Below, piece after piece: positions 49,955-59,440 of a stretch of DNA of 64,000 nucleotides. Positions within the stretch are counted from its first letter, which is position 1; each line of letters opens with the position of its first letter. The notes beneath the pieces were generated by a model. The model worked only from the letters and a program-made list of their open reading frames with translations, ran no database searches and had not been told where the DNA came from. The stretch lies in NCBI GenBank assembly GCA_052315415.1, contig JBLSDH010000002.1, forward strand, positions 127,595 through 191,594, given 5' to 3'. A program made the position numbers and the translations under genes. Source of the DNA: Cuniculiplasma sp052315415. Its GTDB lineage: Archaea; Thermoplasmatota; Thermoplasmata; Thermoplasmatales; Thermoplasmataceae.

Positions 49955-51901
49955 TTAAAGTATTCCACCATCAACCGGTATCATTGCATCTGTTGTGCAA
50001 CCGAATATTTCCTCCGTCACAAGGGCTATGAGGACATTGGCAACATGTTCAGGTAGAACCTCCTTTCTTAACAGATTTCCCTTCTTATATTCCTCCTCTG
50101 AAATACCCTTGGCCTTAGCCCTTGATTCCAGTACACCGTTCTCCCAAATTTTGGAATTTTTGAATATCTTATCCGGATTTATTATGTTTGACCGTATACC
50201 GTATTTTCCCCCCTCCTTAGCTATGTAATGAGAGAGCTGGGCAGCAAACGCCTTTGTTGTTCCGTATGATGCCATGCCCGGGCCTGGATGTGTGAGGTTC
50301 TTTGTTATGTTGAAAACGAAATTCCCTCCGATACCCTGCCTTTTCATGGCCATAAATGCAAGTTGACTGATTCTAAATGGGGCCCTTGAATTGATATCAA
50401 TGTGCTTGTTCAATGTTTCAATTGAAATATCTTCAATGAATTCAGATTTGAGTATTCCCGCATTGTTGAAAACTATGTCAATTCCACCTACCTGATAAAA
50501 AATAAAATCCATCATCTTGTCTATTTCATCTATTTTTGAAAGATCAATCACATATGGTATACATCTGCTTCCTGTTTTTTTCTCAATCTTTTCTGCAACC
50601 TCTTTTACCTTGGGATCAAGATCTGCGCAGACAACTATTGAACCATTTGATGACAGTGCCTCTGCAGATGATAGACCTATACCACTGGCGGCACCTGTAA
50701 CCAGGCTAATCTTCCCCTGCAAAGTTCTTGGTTTGAATCCCTTAAGCTTTGCCTCTTCAAGTGGCCAGTACTCCATTTCATATGCCTCTTTTTTTGAAAT
50801 AAAAGAATGCCTGGAAATTTTTCCAGCAATTGAATTTACCCTAATTGAATGAATTATCTGATCCCTGATTATCTCACATGTATGATAATCCCTGGCCATT
50901 GTCATAATTCCATATCCTGAAAGAATGACAGCAGCGGGATATGGATCATGAGGCGGATAAAGTGATGCGTACTTTTTTTGCTCCTCAATATATTTTTCTG
51001 CAAACTCTTCCATTACTTTTCTTACTTCATCCTCTCTCTTAAGAAACACATATTCATATTTCGTTCTTATGAGCATGTCAGGGGTGGCTGGTCCACTATG
51101 CTGATATTTCTCTGCCTCCTCCGACCTGGCTATTCTCATTGCCTCTTCTGAAGTATCCATGAGGACAGCTTTGTTGAAAATCTTGGAACATGCGCCTCTT
51201 ACCTCTATTATCTTATTTTTCATTTCAGGGTCTTTTTCATATTTTTCTGTGTAGAAATTAAAACCCGTTGTTTTTTTGATGTAATCTTTGGCTCTTCCAA
51301 CTATTCTCATATGTCTGTCATAACTTTCCTGGGCAGTTTCACCAAACGTGAATAGACCATGTTTCCTGAGAACTATACCTTCCACATCGGGAGTTATATT
51401 CTCAATTTTTTTCAAAACTTCCCTGGCAAGAGTGAACCCAGGTCTTATGTAATCCACAATCAGTACATTTCCAAGTATCTTTTTTATTTCATCATTGCTC
51501 ATTTCAGTGTTGGTAAGCATCAAAATGTGATCAGAATGTGTATGATCAACATATGTGTAAGGAATGAATCCATGCAGAAATGACTCAACGGATGGAGATG
51601 CCTCTGATGGATTAACCATGCTCCTCTTAAGATAATCCATCATTTCCTGATCGGTCATACTCTCCTTTTCCCTTGCATGAAGAATATCTTCCATTCTTAA
51701 ACCAGTGAGATTCCACTTCTCCATGGAAGACATATCTGAGCCGCTTCCTTTTACCCTGAGCACTTTTATAATTCTTCCAGCATGGTCTTCTTCCATTGTT
51801 TTAACACTTACATTACCTCCACCATGCAATACCAGATCATTATCTGCCCCAATCAACCTTGCCGTTCTGATTCTCTCATCCAATAAATCCATATCAATCA
51901 C
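49955..51901 (-). CDS. Bifunctional class II aldolase/short-chain dehydrogenase
   Basis: 648 residues. N-terminal class II (RhaD/FucA-like) aldolase domain with zinc ligands in VDHTHSDHIL (about 117-126) and a later His region (GIVLRKHGLF). C-terminal SDR domain beginning at about 400: VTGAASGIGLSSAEAL, NNAGIL, YGTTKAF. Such fusions handle rhamnulose-1-phosphate-type or other sugar/polyol substrates; the substrate here is unknown. It is the third gene of a minus-strand operon after LeuRS (4-bp overlap). Confidence 0.88.
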   Translation of the reverse strand: MIDMDLLDERIRTARLIGADNDLVLHGGGNVSVKTMEEDHAGRIIKVLRVKGSGSDMSSMEKWNLTGLRMEDILHAREKESMTDQEMMDYLKRSMVNPSEASPSVESFLHGFIPYTYVDHTHSDHILMLTNTEMSNDEIKKILGNVLIVDYIRPGFTLAREVLKKIENITPDVEGIVLRKHGLFTFGETAQESYDRHMRIVGRAKDYIKKTTGFNFYTEKYEKDPEMKNKIIEVRGACSKIFNKAVLMDTSEEAMRIARSEEAEKYQHSGPATPDMLIRTKYEYVFLKREDEVRKVMEEFAEKYIEEQKKYASLYPPHDPYPAAVILSGYGIMTMARDYHTCEIIRDQIIHSIRVNSIAGKISRHSFISKKEAYEMEYWPLEEAKLKGFKPRTLQGKISLVTGAASGIGLSSAEALSSNGSIVVCADLDPKVKEVAEKIEKKTGSRCIPYVIDLSKIDEIDKMMDFIFYQVGGIDIVFNNAGILKSEFIEDISIETLNKHIDINSRAPFRISQLAFMAMKRQGIGGNFVFNITKNLTHPGPGMASYGTTKAFAAQLSHYIAKEGGKYGIRSNIINPDKIFKNSKIWENGVLESRAKAKGISEEEYKKGNLLRKEVLPEHVANVLIALVTEEIFGCTTDAMIPVDGGIL

Positions 51902-54570
51902 TCCAAACTTATAACAGGCCTTCCAGGTAATGGAACCTTGTTTTTTTCAAAATCATCTGTTACAATAACTTCAAGGGCCAATCCAGTTGAGGCCTCAATA
52001 TATTTCCTGTATTTTTCTATGCCTTCTTTTTCTTTCACTTCTGTAATAATTTTTCCCCTATTTTTTCTCACTATTCCTATTATCTCCTTCCTTTTAACCT
52101 TTGTACCACCACTTAGAATCTCTTCAACCTCCCTTTTGAGGTTCTCTCCACATATCATTATCCTGCACACTGTTTTTTCATTCTTTAATATTTTTTTTAT
52201 GGACATTATATCTGATATAAGACTTTTGCAATACTCATATTCCCTTATTAACTGTTCATCATACTCCACGTTAGTTTCGATTTCTGATTTGTTAACTGTA
52301 TTCCCCAATTCAAATTTTTTCCAAAAATGTTCTGAAGAAAAAGGAATTACAAAACTTAAGGCGGTAATCCATTTGACAAAATCCTCTTTCTGAATATAGT
52401 CGAATGAACTTTCAATTTTCTTCATTTCGTTTAATGTGTTAATCACTCCATAAATAAGTTCCACATAAGCTTCCCTTATCCTGTATTTCTCCATGTAATT
52501 CAAAAAAAGGGAAAAATGCCTGAGGAAAAGATTGTGAAAGAGTTTTCCTGCAATACTGTCCTTCATCTGGTCGCTGTATCCTTTGCCAAGCATGTTTATA
52601 ACCTGCTCGTACCTACCCCTGATTTCCTGAAGGCCTTTTTCGTTCCAATCCATAGTTGAATCCACATCGGATGCAAGTGCCACATACATTCTGAACACAT
52701 CTGCTCCATAATTCCTTGAAATATCAAGAAGAGATATTGCATTGCCCTTACTTTTAGATATCTTTGCTCCATCCCTGGTCACCAGGCCTGATATCATCAA
52801 ACCTCCTGGCCATTTATTCCTTTTAAAAATCGCCGTATGGTTCATAAGATAAAATATGAGATGGTTTGAAAGATGAGGTTGTGCAGTAACTCTTAGATCT
52901 ACAGGATACCAGTAATTAAATGAATCCTGAATTTTTTTCAATTCACTGTTATCATCTGATTGTGCAAGATAAACCTGGTCAAAGAATTGATCTGTAAGGG
53001 AATTTAAATCCATCCCTGTCAATAGTTCCCTTATTGTATAAAATGCCGGGTATATTGTGGAATCTGACAGGGACTCTATTACCCAGTTTTTATCCATCGG
53101 TAGGTTTGTTCCAAGACCTCTTCTCCTTGCACAGGGTCTTTGTCTTATCCATTCAAGGATATCTGCCATATTATTTTTTATGTATGAGGGTATAAAATCC
53201 ATATTTTCTATTAGTTCCCCTGTTAATTTTTTCCACTCCTTGTTTGAGTAATCTATGAACCATTGATCCCTTATAACCGCAACTGTAACCTTCTTTCCAT
53301 CTCTCGTAAATGCCTTTCGTGAAGTTTCATAAAATATGAATGCGCTTTTTTGCTGCAAAAGGTCTTTTTTGATTTTTTCCCTTGCATCCTGAACTGAAAT
53401 TCCATCAATTACTCCAGTATTTGTCATTTCACCCTGGTAGAACTCAGTTCTGTATAACTGACTATTCAATTCCTTAATATCATCAGAGTTTGTTTTTTCT
53501 ATCAAAGTGTCTGCCTTTGATATTATTCCGTTCACTTTTATAATGTAAATTGGTTCAATTTTATATCCCAGTTCTTTAGTGTAATATAAATCATTTACAG
53601 AATGACCTGGTACAGAATAAACTATTCCCGTTGCATTATCAGGATCTATGAATCTGTTTTCATATATTTTGAGGCGGTTTCCTGTGATTGGACTTTCAAA
53701 TATCTGATGGAATATCTCCCCGTTATTCTCTATTTCCCTTATCACCTGTAATTTTGCAACTTGTAATGAAAGTTTTTCAGCTGCCTCTTTTGTTATGCAA
53801 ACTTCCAGATCATTGAAACTTACGATAACATATTTTGCATCTGGATTCGCCCACAAATTTGTTATTCCAAATATGGTCTCAGGCCTTAGTGAGGAAGCTG
53901 CGATTGAAAAATTCTCACCTTTGAAAATCACAGATGTAAATTCTTCTATTGCAACCTTATTTGTATCACCATCATCTATATCGTCTTCACCAACCGGATT
54001 GTTATCATCCTTTGAAAACAGAACAGGATATTCCCCCTTTGTAATGTATCCCAAGGAATCAAGTTTCCTGAATTGCCACTCTACCATTTTTTGATACATG
54101 GGGTCTATGGATCTGAAAGATTTAGACCAGTCAATACTGTATCCCAGAGATTTGAAATCCTGTATAATCCTTTGAGAAAAATATTCCGCAACATTCATAG
54201 GTTCTTGAAATTCTGTAAGACGCTTTTCTACCAAATCCTCAGTTTCGTACTCCCTCACATAATTGGAATACATCTCCCTTGTCTTATTGTCACCTTTTCT
54301 AATTTTTTCAGATATTGCACCAATAGGTGTTCCACTCTCATGAAAACCCATTGGAAAAAGAACGTTGAAACCTGTTGCTCTCTTATATCTCGCAACTATA
54401 TCTGCTATTGTGTATGTTCTTCCATGACCAACATGCAATGGACCACTTGTATATGGCCATGGCACTGTTATAAAAAATTTCTTTTTTTGGGATATATGGG
54501 GTTTGAATGCTCCAATATTATCCCAGAATTTTAAAATCTCCTCTTCGTTTATCTCTTCCATATTAATCAT
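51898..54570 (-). CDS. leuS: Leucyl-tRNA synthetase (archaeal type)
   Basis: 890 residues. Class Ia: HIGH variant HVGHGRT in PWPYTSGPLHVGHGRTYTIAD (33-53), the CP1 editing domain inserted in the Rossmann fold, and KMSKS variant KISKSKGN. GMDLNS and QPHLSNHLIFYLMNH are typical of the archaeal/eukaryal LeuRS group. Overlaps the pyruvoyl arginine decarboxylase gene upstream and the aldolase/SDR gene downstream by 4 bp each. Confidence 0.95.
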   Translation of the reverse strand: MINMEEINEEEILKFWDNIGAFKPHISQKKKFFITVPWPYTSGPLHVGHGRTYTIADIVARYKRATGFNVLFPMGFHESGTPIGAISEKIRKGDNKTREMYSNYVREYETEDLVEKRLTEFQEPMNVAEYFSQRIIQDFKSLGYSIDWSKSFRSIDPMYQKMVEWQFRKLDSLGYITKGEYPVLFSKDDNNPVGEDDIDDGDTNKVAIEEFTSVIFKGENFSIAASSLRPETIFGITNLWANPDAKYVIVSFNDLEVCITKEAAEKLSLQVAKLQVIREIENNGEIFHQIFESPITGNRLKIYENRFIDPDNATGIVYSVPGHSVNDLYYTKELGYKIEPIYIIKVNGIISKADTLIEKTNSDDIKELNSQLYRTEFYQGEMTNTGVIDGISVQDAREKIKKDLLQQKSAFIFYETSRKAFTRDGKKVTVAVIRDQWFIDYSNKEWKKLTGELIENMDFIPSYIKNNMADILEWIRQRPCARRRGLGTNLPMDKNWVIESLSDSTIYPAFYTIRELLTGMDLNSLTDQFFDQVYLAQSDDNSELKKIQDSFNYWYPVDLRVTAQPHLSNHLIFYLMNHTAIFKRNKWPGGLMISGLVTRDGAKISKSKGNAISLLDISRNYGADVFRMYVALASDVDSTMDWNEKGLQEIRGRYEQVINMLGKGYSDQMKDSIAGKLFHNLFLRHFSLFLNYMEKYRIREAYVELIYGVINTLNEMKKIESSFDYIQKEDFVKWITALSFVIPFSSEHFWKKFELGNTVNKSEIETNVEYDEQLIREYEYCKSLISDIMSIKKILKNEKTVCRIMICGENLKREVEEILSGGTKVKRKEIIGIVRKNRGKIITEVKEKEGIEKYRKYIEASTGLALEVIVTDDFEKNKVPLPGRPVISLE

Positions 54571-55115
54571 TCAATTATTAAAACTGCAGCTGAAACAACT
54601 GTTGTCCATTCTTCCTCCCTCATAACAAATGCGGTTGAGCATATGTTTCCGGTCTGAAGAATTTGATCTCCCAGACTGTAACTTTCCGTCTCTTTGTTCC
54701 ATGTAAGGTCAGCCTGTTTCCCTAGAGTACTCGCGAGCATCTCTGCCGCCAATTTTTCTGCAAAAAAACCGGCCTTTTTTTCTGTCTGTCCAAAGCTATG
54801 ATGCTCACTAAGATAGCCCCATCTGCTTCGATCCCTTGGAATTGCATATCCAATTGCTGCACTTGCCATTCTGTTTAATTCGTCTGTCTGATTTCTTGCA
54901 AGCACAGTGAAAAGTATCTGACCTGGCTTCAGATATTTTAAACCTTCTTCTCTACTTATTATCTCTGCTTCGGGTGGCAGTATGGAACTTACTGAAACAA
55001 GGTTAAATTGTGCTATCCCTGCATCCCTGAGTGCCTCTTCAAATGATCTAAGCATAGCTTTGTCTCTGCCTACTCCCCTTGTAAAGAAAATTTTAGATGG
55101 TACTAGATTGGTCAT
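54567..55115 (-). CDS. pdaD: Pyruvoyl-dependent arginine decarboxylase
   Basis: 182 residues. Decarboxylates arginine to agmatine, the archaeal entry to polyamines. The self-cleavage site is in LVSVSSILPPEAE, between Ser43 and Ser44, making the pyruvoyl group. The GHHSFG-like EHHSFGQTEKKAGFFAEKLA and C-terminal NICSTAFVMREEEW regions are family-typical. Together with speD (21612) it supplies agmatine/spermidine-type polyamines. First gene of the LeuRS operon. Confidence 0.94.
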   Translation of the reverse strand: MTNLVPSKIFFTRGVGRDKAMLRSFEEALRDAGIAQFNLVSVSSILPPEAEIISREEGLKYLKPGQILFTVLARNQTDELNRMASAAIGYAIPRDRSRWGYLSEHHSFGQTEKKAGFFAEKLAAEMLASTLGKQADLTWNKETESYSLGDQILQTGNICSTAFVMREEEWTTVVSAAVLIIE

Positions 55116-55158
55116 TTAGTGCATATGTTTTTGTTGAATAAAAATTTAAAGATTAAAA

Positions 55159-55545
55159 TCATACATCTATTACCAATTCAAATGTATTGTGAACAATTTT
55201 AGATGCATATGTAGCAGATTTAACTGATTGCAATAGAGATATCTCATCTTCATTTAAAAGGGAGCAAGTGAGAATAAGATTGTTATTCTGTTCATCGAAT
55301 TTTAAGATGGATTCAGGAAGTTTCATCTCAATCTCTAATAAATTTATTAGATAATTGAAAAATCTGATTCCGGTTTTTTCATTCAAGGTGGCATTATCAA
55401 ATACAACATTGCATTTTTCAGATCCATTTTTATTAGCAGCAACTGAATGTCTAAAAACGTTTATTATACCCTCAAAAAACTCAAAACTATTGTTAAAAAA
55501 AATTTTGTATTTAATGTCCGAGGAGTGAAACTCCTCCCTGAACAT
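55159..55545 (-). CDS. Divergent archease-like protein
   Basis: 128 residues. The C-terminal SVKSATYASKIVHNTFELVIDV recalls the archease ending (VKAVTYH...VVLDV), and RFFNYLINLLEIEMKLPESILKF resembles its central LLVDWLNELL stretch; the N-terminal DHTAD-type segment is not evident. Archease activates the RNA ligase RtcB in related organisms. The match is partial and unchecked. It starts 2 bp after the tetraether synthase-like gene on the same strand, so it probably shares that transcript. Confidence 0.45.
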   Translation of the reverse strand: MFREEFHSSDIKYKIFFNNSFEFFEGIINVFRHSVAANKNGSEKCNVVFDNATLNEKTGIRFFNYLINLLEIEMKLPESILKFDEQNNNLILTCSLLNEDEISLLQSVKSATYASKIVHNTFELVIDV

Positions 55546-55547
55546 CT

Positions 55548-57371
55548 TTACTCATCTGGCTTTGAAGATGATATAACAGGTATTGCCTCTTCCAGATTGA
55601 GTCCTATTTCGTCCTGTGTCAGTTTCCTTCCGATGCTTCTCTCGTAGAAATCAATTATTCTCTTCTTTTCTTCCATTGTGTATTCCCTGAAGTATTTGTC
55701 TCTCTTCAGTATTTTTCCAGTTCTCTCTTCGTAGACTTTTGCAGGTACTGAGTATTTTCTCTGTGTTGCATCTCTGTACAGCTCAGGTATGACGTTAAAT
55801 GCACAGAATGGTACAACTCTTCCATCTGGCATTGCATAGTGGATATCGCATCTTTCTACCCTGTCAACATCGTATGTGTATGGATCCATGAAATGCATAA
55901 ATCCTATGAACATTGACTTGTAATGGAAAGCTTTCAATCCATGATAATCTCCCTCTGTGAATGCATTGTATACCATATCCTTCAGGTTGAAATCTGTTGG
56001 AGCTTTTTCATAGTCCACGAATTTCTTCAGATTTGCGAGCAATTTTGTTACGGATGATATCTTTCTCACAGTCTTTATTGATGAGCCCTTTATGTCATCT
56101 GCCAGTTCGCCTATGTACTCAAACATTCCCCTAACGTCAATGAACCTTGTTATGGGTATGACTTTGTCACCCTCTTTGAAAATGTATGTTCCCATTCCGC
56201 AGGCAAAGTGTATTGAAAGTTTGTACATATCCTTTCCTTTCAGCTGTTCAACGAAGTTTGAAATTTTTGTTGTTGAAGGAACTGTAAAGAAATCCTCTCT
56301 TCCTATCATTCCATCTGTCTGCTGTTCAATCTTTTTAATGCATCCTGGTATTGTAACTCTCTGTTTTTCCCTCATCCTGTCAGGCATCCTACCAACAAGA
56401 CTTACTGGCTGGAAGTTTACTGCTCTGACCACATCTATATTTGAAAGACCAAACCTTATTATGTCTCCAAGGTAGTTATCATTTATTCCTCCTATGACGG
56501 TTGGAACAAGTACTACACCCAAGGGAGCATTCTTATAGTTCTCAAGAGCAGCTGGTATTTCCCAGAAGTTCTTTGGATTTGATCTTGGAGTTGGACCATC
56601 AAAGCTGGTATATATTACATTTGAACCTGCAGCCCTTATCTTTTTTGGGAAGTCTGGGTCAAAGGCAGACCTTACACTGTTTGTGTTCAATTGTATGTGG
56701 TCATAACCCTCTTCCTTTGCAATTTTTATTATGTCTATGATATCGTCCCTTATCGCCGGCTCTCCTCCAGTTATCTGAACCGCATTTGCCCCTACAGGTT
56801 TTTCATTTCTCATTCTTCTTAGCATCATTCTTACCTGATCCTGTGAAGGCTCGTATATTGGCTCATTTTCCTTGGCATAGAAGAAACAGTACCAGCATGA
56901 TAGATCACATCTGTTTGTAACCACTACGTTACCAAGACCAGTGTGTGATTTGTGCTTGACACAAAGACCACAGTGAGTTGGACAGACTATCTTGGATTCC
57001 AAATAGGCAACATGTGGGTTCAATATTCTAACTCCGCCATCCTGCCACTTCTTTGCTTCCTGGTACATTTCATAGTCTTCCCAGTATTTTTCTCTTGTTA
57101 TACCGTGCTCTGCACATTCTTTTATTAACTTAACTTCTCCACCGTTCTCATAAACAATTGCGGGAATTCTCATCTGATCAAATTTTTCATCATCCACACA
57201 TATGGGGCACAAACTTTCTGTTACTCTTATTAACATCATATCCTCGTTTATAAGGTGTCCCATTGCCTCTACAAACTCCTCAACACTTTTAAAAGGGGCG
57301 TTCTTGCTTATCTCGAAATCAGACGCAAACCTGATTTCAGGATACTTGTTTTTTACCTCCATCGCAATCAT
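55548..57371 (-). CDS. tes: Radical SAM enzyme, tetraether lipid synthase (Tes)-like
   Basis: 607 residues. Radical SAM motif CDLSCWYC (Cys155, Cys159, Cys162) inside VVVTNRCDLSCWYC. Upstream Cys-rich elements C55-x2-C58, C86 and CPTHCGLC (130-137) match the extra iron-sulfur and mononuclear iron sites known from the MJ0619/Tes family, which couples lipid tails to make GDGT tetraether lipids. The full-length C-terminal part has EERTGKILKRDKYFREYTMEE. The ATG at 57371 is preceded by AGGTG. The assignment rests on motif order; related methyltransferase-type families of the same group are alternatives. Confidence 0.85.
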   Translation of the reverse strand: MIAMEVKNKYPEIRFASDFEISKNAPFKSVEEFVEAMGHLINEDMMLIRVTESLCPICVDDEKFDQMRIPAIVYENGGEVKLIKECAEHGITREKYWEDYEMYQEAKKWQDGGVRILNPHVAYLESKIVCPTHCGLCVKHKSHTGLGNVVVTNRCDLSCWYCFFYAKENEPIYEPSQDQVRMMLRRMRNEKPVGANAVQITGGEPAIRDDIIDIIKIAKEEGYDHIQLNTNSVRSAFDPDFPKKIRAAGSNVIYTSFDGPTPRSNPKNFWEIPAALENYKNAPLGVVLVPTVIGGINDNYLGDIIRFGLSNIDVVRAVNFQPVSLVGRMPDRMREKQRVTIPGCIKKIEQQTDGMIGREDFFTVPSTTKISNFVEQLKGKDMYKLSIHFACGMGTYIFKEGDKVIPITRFIDVRGMFEYIGELADDIKGSSIKTVRKISSVTKLLANLKKFVDYEKAPTDFNLKDMVYNAFTEGDYHGLKAFHYKSMFIGFMHFMDPYTYDVDRVERCDIHYAMPDGRVVPFCAFNVIPELYRDATQRKYSVPAKVYEERTGKILKRDKYFREYTMEEKKRIIDFYERSIGRKLTQDEIGLNLEEAIPVISSSKPDE

Positions 57372-57544
57372 TTTTTTACACCTAAGTAATTGATAAGACT
57401 TGGTATATTAAAAGATTTTTGTAGTGATTAAAACTAATTTTTTAACAGATTTATTCACTAATATGTTATCTTATTTGCTAAAATTAAGTTCTTTTTTAAT
57501 ATTTTATGTCGCAAATGGAATTAATGAATGGTATAACCCGTCAT

Positions 57545-57556
57545 AAGTATATATAT
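57545..57556 (+). promoter_or_regulatory. TATA-like box of the RHH/pheT genes
   Basis: AAGTATATATAT about 32-43 bp before the RHH start; with AAGGT 8 bp before the ATG this gives a leader of about 10-15 nt. The 216-bp spacer before it is AT-rich and otherwise unremarkable. Confidence 0.4.
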
Positions 57557-57587
57557 TGACATACAATCATGTGCTAAGGTATGCCAG

Positions 57588-57917
57588 ATGTCATCCACGG
57601 TAAGAATTACGGTTAGGATAGATGAGGATGATTTGAAAAAATTGGAAAATATAGTTAAGGAGGATGGAAAATACACTCTATCAGATGTGGTGAGAGATGC
57701 TTTAAGAGAATACATTCAAAGGAGAGAATCCTTGGGAAGTGGGAGGAGAGTAGAGCTGGACATACCTGAAAAAGTTAAGGGCCAGTTGAATAAAATGGTA
57801 AATGATGGGGAGGCTCTGAATCTTGAGGAGATGATAAGGTTTATACTTAGGGAGTACTTGAAAAATAAGATTGAAGGCTCTGATATAAAAAAGGATTCTG
57901 AAAAGGGTGAGAACTAA
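57588..57917 (+). CDS. Ribbon-helix-helix protein with tandem RHH-like units
   Basis: 109 residues. First unit: STVRITVRIDEDDLKKLENIVKEDGKYTLSDVVRDALREYIQRR. Second unit: RVELDIPEKVKGQLNKMVNDGEALNLEEMIRFILREYLKNK. Each has a beta strand, helix, helix with the RHH pattern (VRI-T..S-VVRDAL and VELDIP...LEEMIRF). The second is weaker. A CopG-like DNA-binding regulator; two units in one chain could act as a pseudo-dimer. Its stop is immediately followed by pheT, with the pheT Shine-Dalgarno inside its last codons. Confidence 0.78.
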   Translation: MSSTVRITVRIDEDDLKKLENIVKEDGKYTLSDVVRDALREYIQRRESLGSGRRVELDIPEKVKGQLNKMVNDGEALNLEEMIRFILREYLKNKIEGSDIKKDSEKGEN

Positions 57918-59435
57918 TTGGTTGTATTAAGAGTTGAAAAAGAAAGGCTTTTAGAGAAAGATTTAAAACTTGATGACCTGGAAAAATTCTCAAGAGTTAT
58001 AGGTTTTTCAATTGAAAATGATGAGGAAATTAAAATTGAGCTTAATCCTGACAGGCCTGATCTTTATTCAGTTGACAGCATAATTGAACAGATGAATATT
58101 TATTCAAAAGGTGTGAGTGAATACGGTCACATAAAAATTAAAAAATTTCAATATGAAAAACCAGAACGAAGACCCTATTTTGCCTTTTTCAAAGTTGAAA
58201 ACGTAAAAATTGATCAGAATGATTTTCTTGAATATTGCGACAGAATAAGTGAGAATAGTGGAAGATCAAGAAAGGGATTTGCAATAGGCGTTCATGATCT
58301 TGACCATGTTAATTTTCCCATAAAGTATGGATATGCAAATCAGAATGAAAAATTCAGAACGTTTGATGACCTAACTGGTAAAATATCAGATCTAGTAAGG
58401 GAGCATGAAAAAGGAAAAATGTATGCCAGTGATAATGATCTGAAAAAACCATTAGCAGTTATGGACAGCACAGGCATTATTTCAGTGCCACCTCTATTCA
58501 ATTCATACAGAACCAGGGTGAATGGTGAAACAAAAAGCTTTCTTGTGGACATAACTGCTGAAGATGAACACTATCTCAGGATTGGAATTTCATTGACAGC
58601 TTTTTACTTTCTAAGAAAAAAAGTAGATATTATCTTATACACGGAATTTAAAAAATTTAACGAGATGAAAATAAAATTTAATGAACTGGAGCTTAATGGA
58701 ATTCTTGGTAGCACTGTCAAAAATACTGAATTTCATCTAAAGAGGATGGGATATATTCTTCATGAAGGTTATGTTACAGTACCTCTGGGAAGGGTGGATG
58801 TAATGGGCCCCATAGACATTTATGAGGATGTATTTAAATCAGCAGGTCTAGACTTTATTCCTGAAATAGTCCCAAAAAAATATTTGGAGGGAAAGCCCGA
58901 AATTCACAATCAGATAAGAAGAAATTTGAGATCATACCTCCTATCACTTAATCTGCAGGAAGTTATGACATTTGTTTTACAGGGAAATAAAGAAAATAAT
59001 AGAAGCGGATATGAAATATTGAATCCTAAAAGCGAGGATTATTCTTCAATAAGAACAGATTTCATTGACAATCATTTAAAACTGCTCTCAATCAATAAAA
59101 AAAATCCTTACCCTCAGAAGATTTTCGAAATAGGTGATGTTATGAGAGAGGGCAAACAGGTAATGTCTCTGGCAATTACAATAGCAGGAGAGGGTTCATC
59201 TTACTCAAAAATAAAGGGTTATCTTGATTCCACTTTATATGGATTGTCAATCAAAAATTATAAAATAGAAAAAGGGAGAGTGGAATTTCTTATTGAGGGG
59301 AGAGCTGGATATATTAATGTGAATGGAAAATTTGCAGGATACATTGGTGAAGTTGATCCACTAAAACTTCAATCAAGTTATATAGATATGCCAGTCTCAT
59401 ACCTATTTCTTATGCTTGACGAAATTTTACTTTAA
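57918..59435 (+). CDS. pheT: Phenylalanyl-tRNA synthetase beta subunit
   Basis: 505 residues, archaeal PheT-like. B3/B4 region around residue 100-200, B1-type LNPDRPDLYSVDSI near 47 and VTVPLGRVDVMGPIDIYEDVFKSAGLD near residue 290; KAGIGEVDP-like GYIGEVDPLKL near the end. Start TTG 57918 follows AGGGTGA by 7 nt and directly abuts the RHH stop. The alpha subunit is not in the window. Length is slightly below bacterial PheT, normal for archaea. Confidence 0.93.
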   Translation: MVVLRVEKERLLEKDLKLDDLEKFSRVIGFSIENDEEIKIELNPDRPDLYSVDSIIEQMNIYSKGVSEYGHIKIKKFQYEKPERRPYFAFFKVENVKIDQNDFLEYCDRISENSGRSRKGFAIGVHDLDHVNFPIKYGYANQNEKFRTFDDLTGKISDLVREHEKGKMYASDNDLKKPLAVMDSTGIISVPPLFNSYRTRVNGETKSFLVDITAEDEHYLRIGISLTAFYFLRKKVDIILYTEFKKFNEMKIKFNELELNGILGSTVKNTEFHLKRMGYILHEGYVTVPLGRVDVMGPIDIYEDVFKSAGLDFIPEIVPKKYLEGKPEIHNQIRRNLRSYLLSLNLQEVMTFVLQGNKENNRSGYEILNPKSEDYSSIRTDFIDNHLKLLSINKKNPYPQKIFEIGDVMREGKQVMSLAITIAGEGSSYSKIKGYLDSTLYGLSIKNYKIEKGRVEFLIEGRAGYINVNGKFAGYIGEVDPLKLQSSYIDMPVSYLFLMLDEILL

Positions 59436-59440
59436 AAATT

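Noticed and set aside
51938..52393. Long open frame (151 residues) opposite leuS
   Set aside because: Antisense of a certain synthetase; hydrophobic Phe/Ser-rich composition reflects reversed Lys/Glu codons.
54073..54534. Open frame (153 residues) opposite the LeuRS N-terminus
   Set aside because: Shadow of the HIGH-region coding sequence; no promoter or Shine-Dalgarno.
55159..55545. Calling this gene a definite archease
   Set aside because: Only the C-terminal and middle segments match from memory and the N-terminal catalytic motif is missing; kept as a low-confidence similarity.
57463..57546. 27-codon frame (MLSYLLKLSSFLIFY...) before the RHH gene
   Set aside because: It has no Shine-Dalgarno and runs into the TATA box region of the RHH gene; coding is not supported beyond chance.
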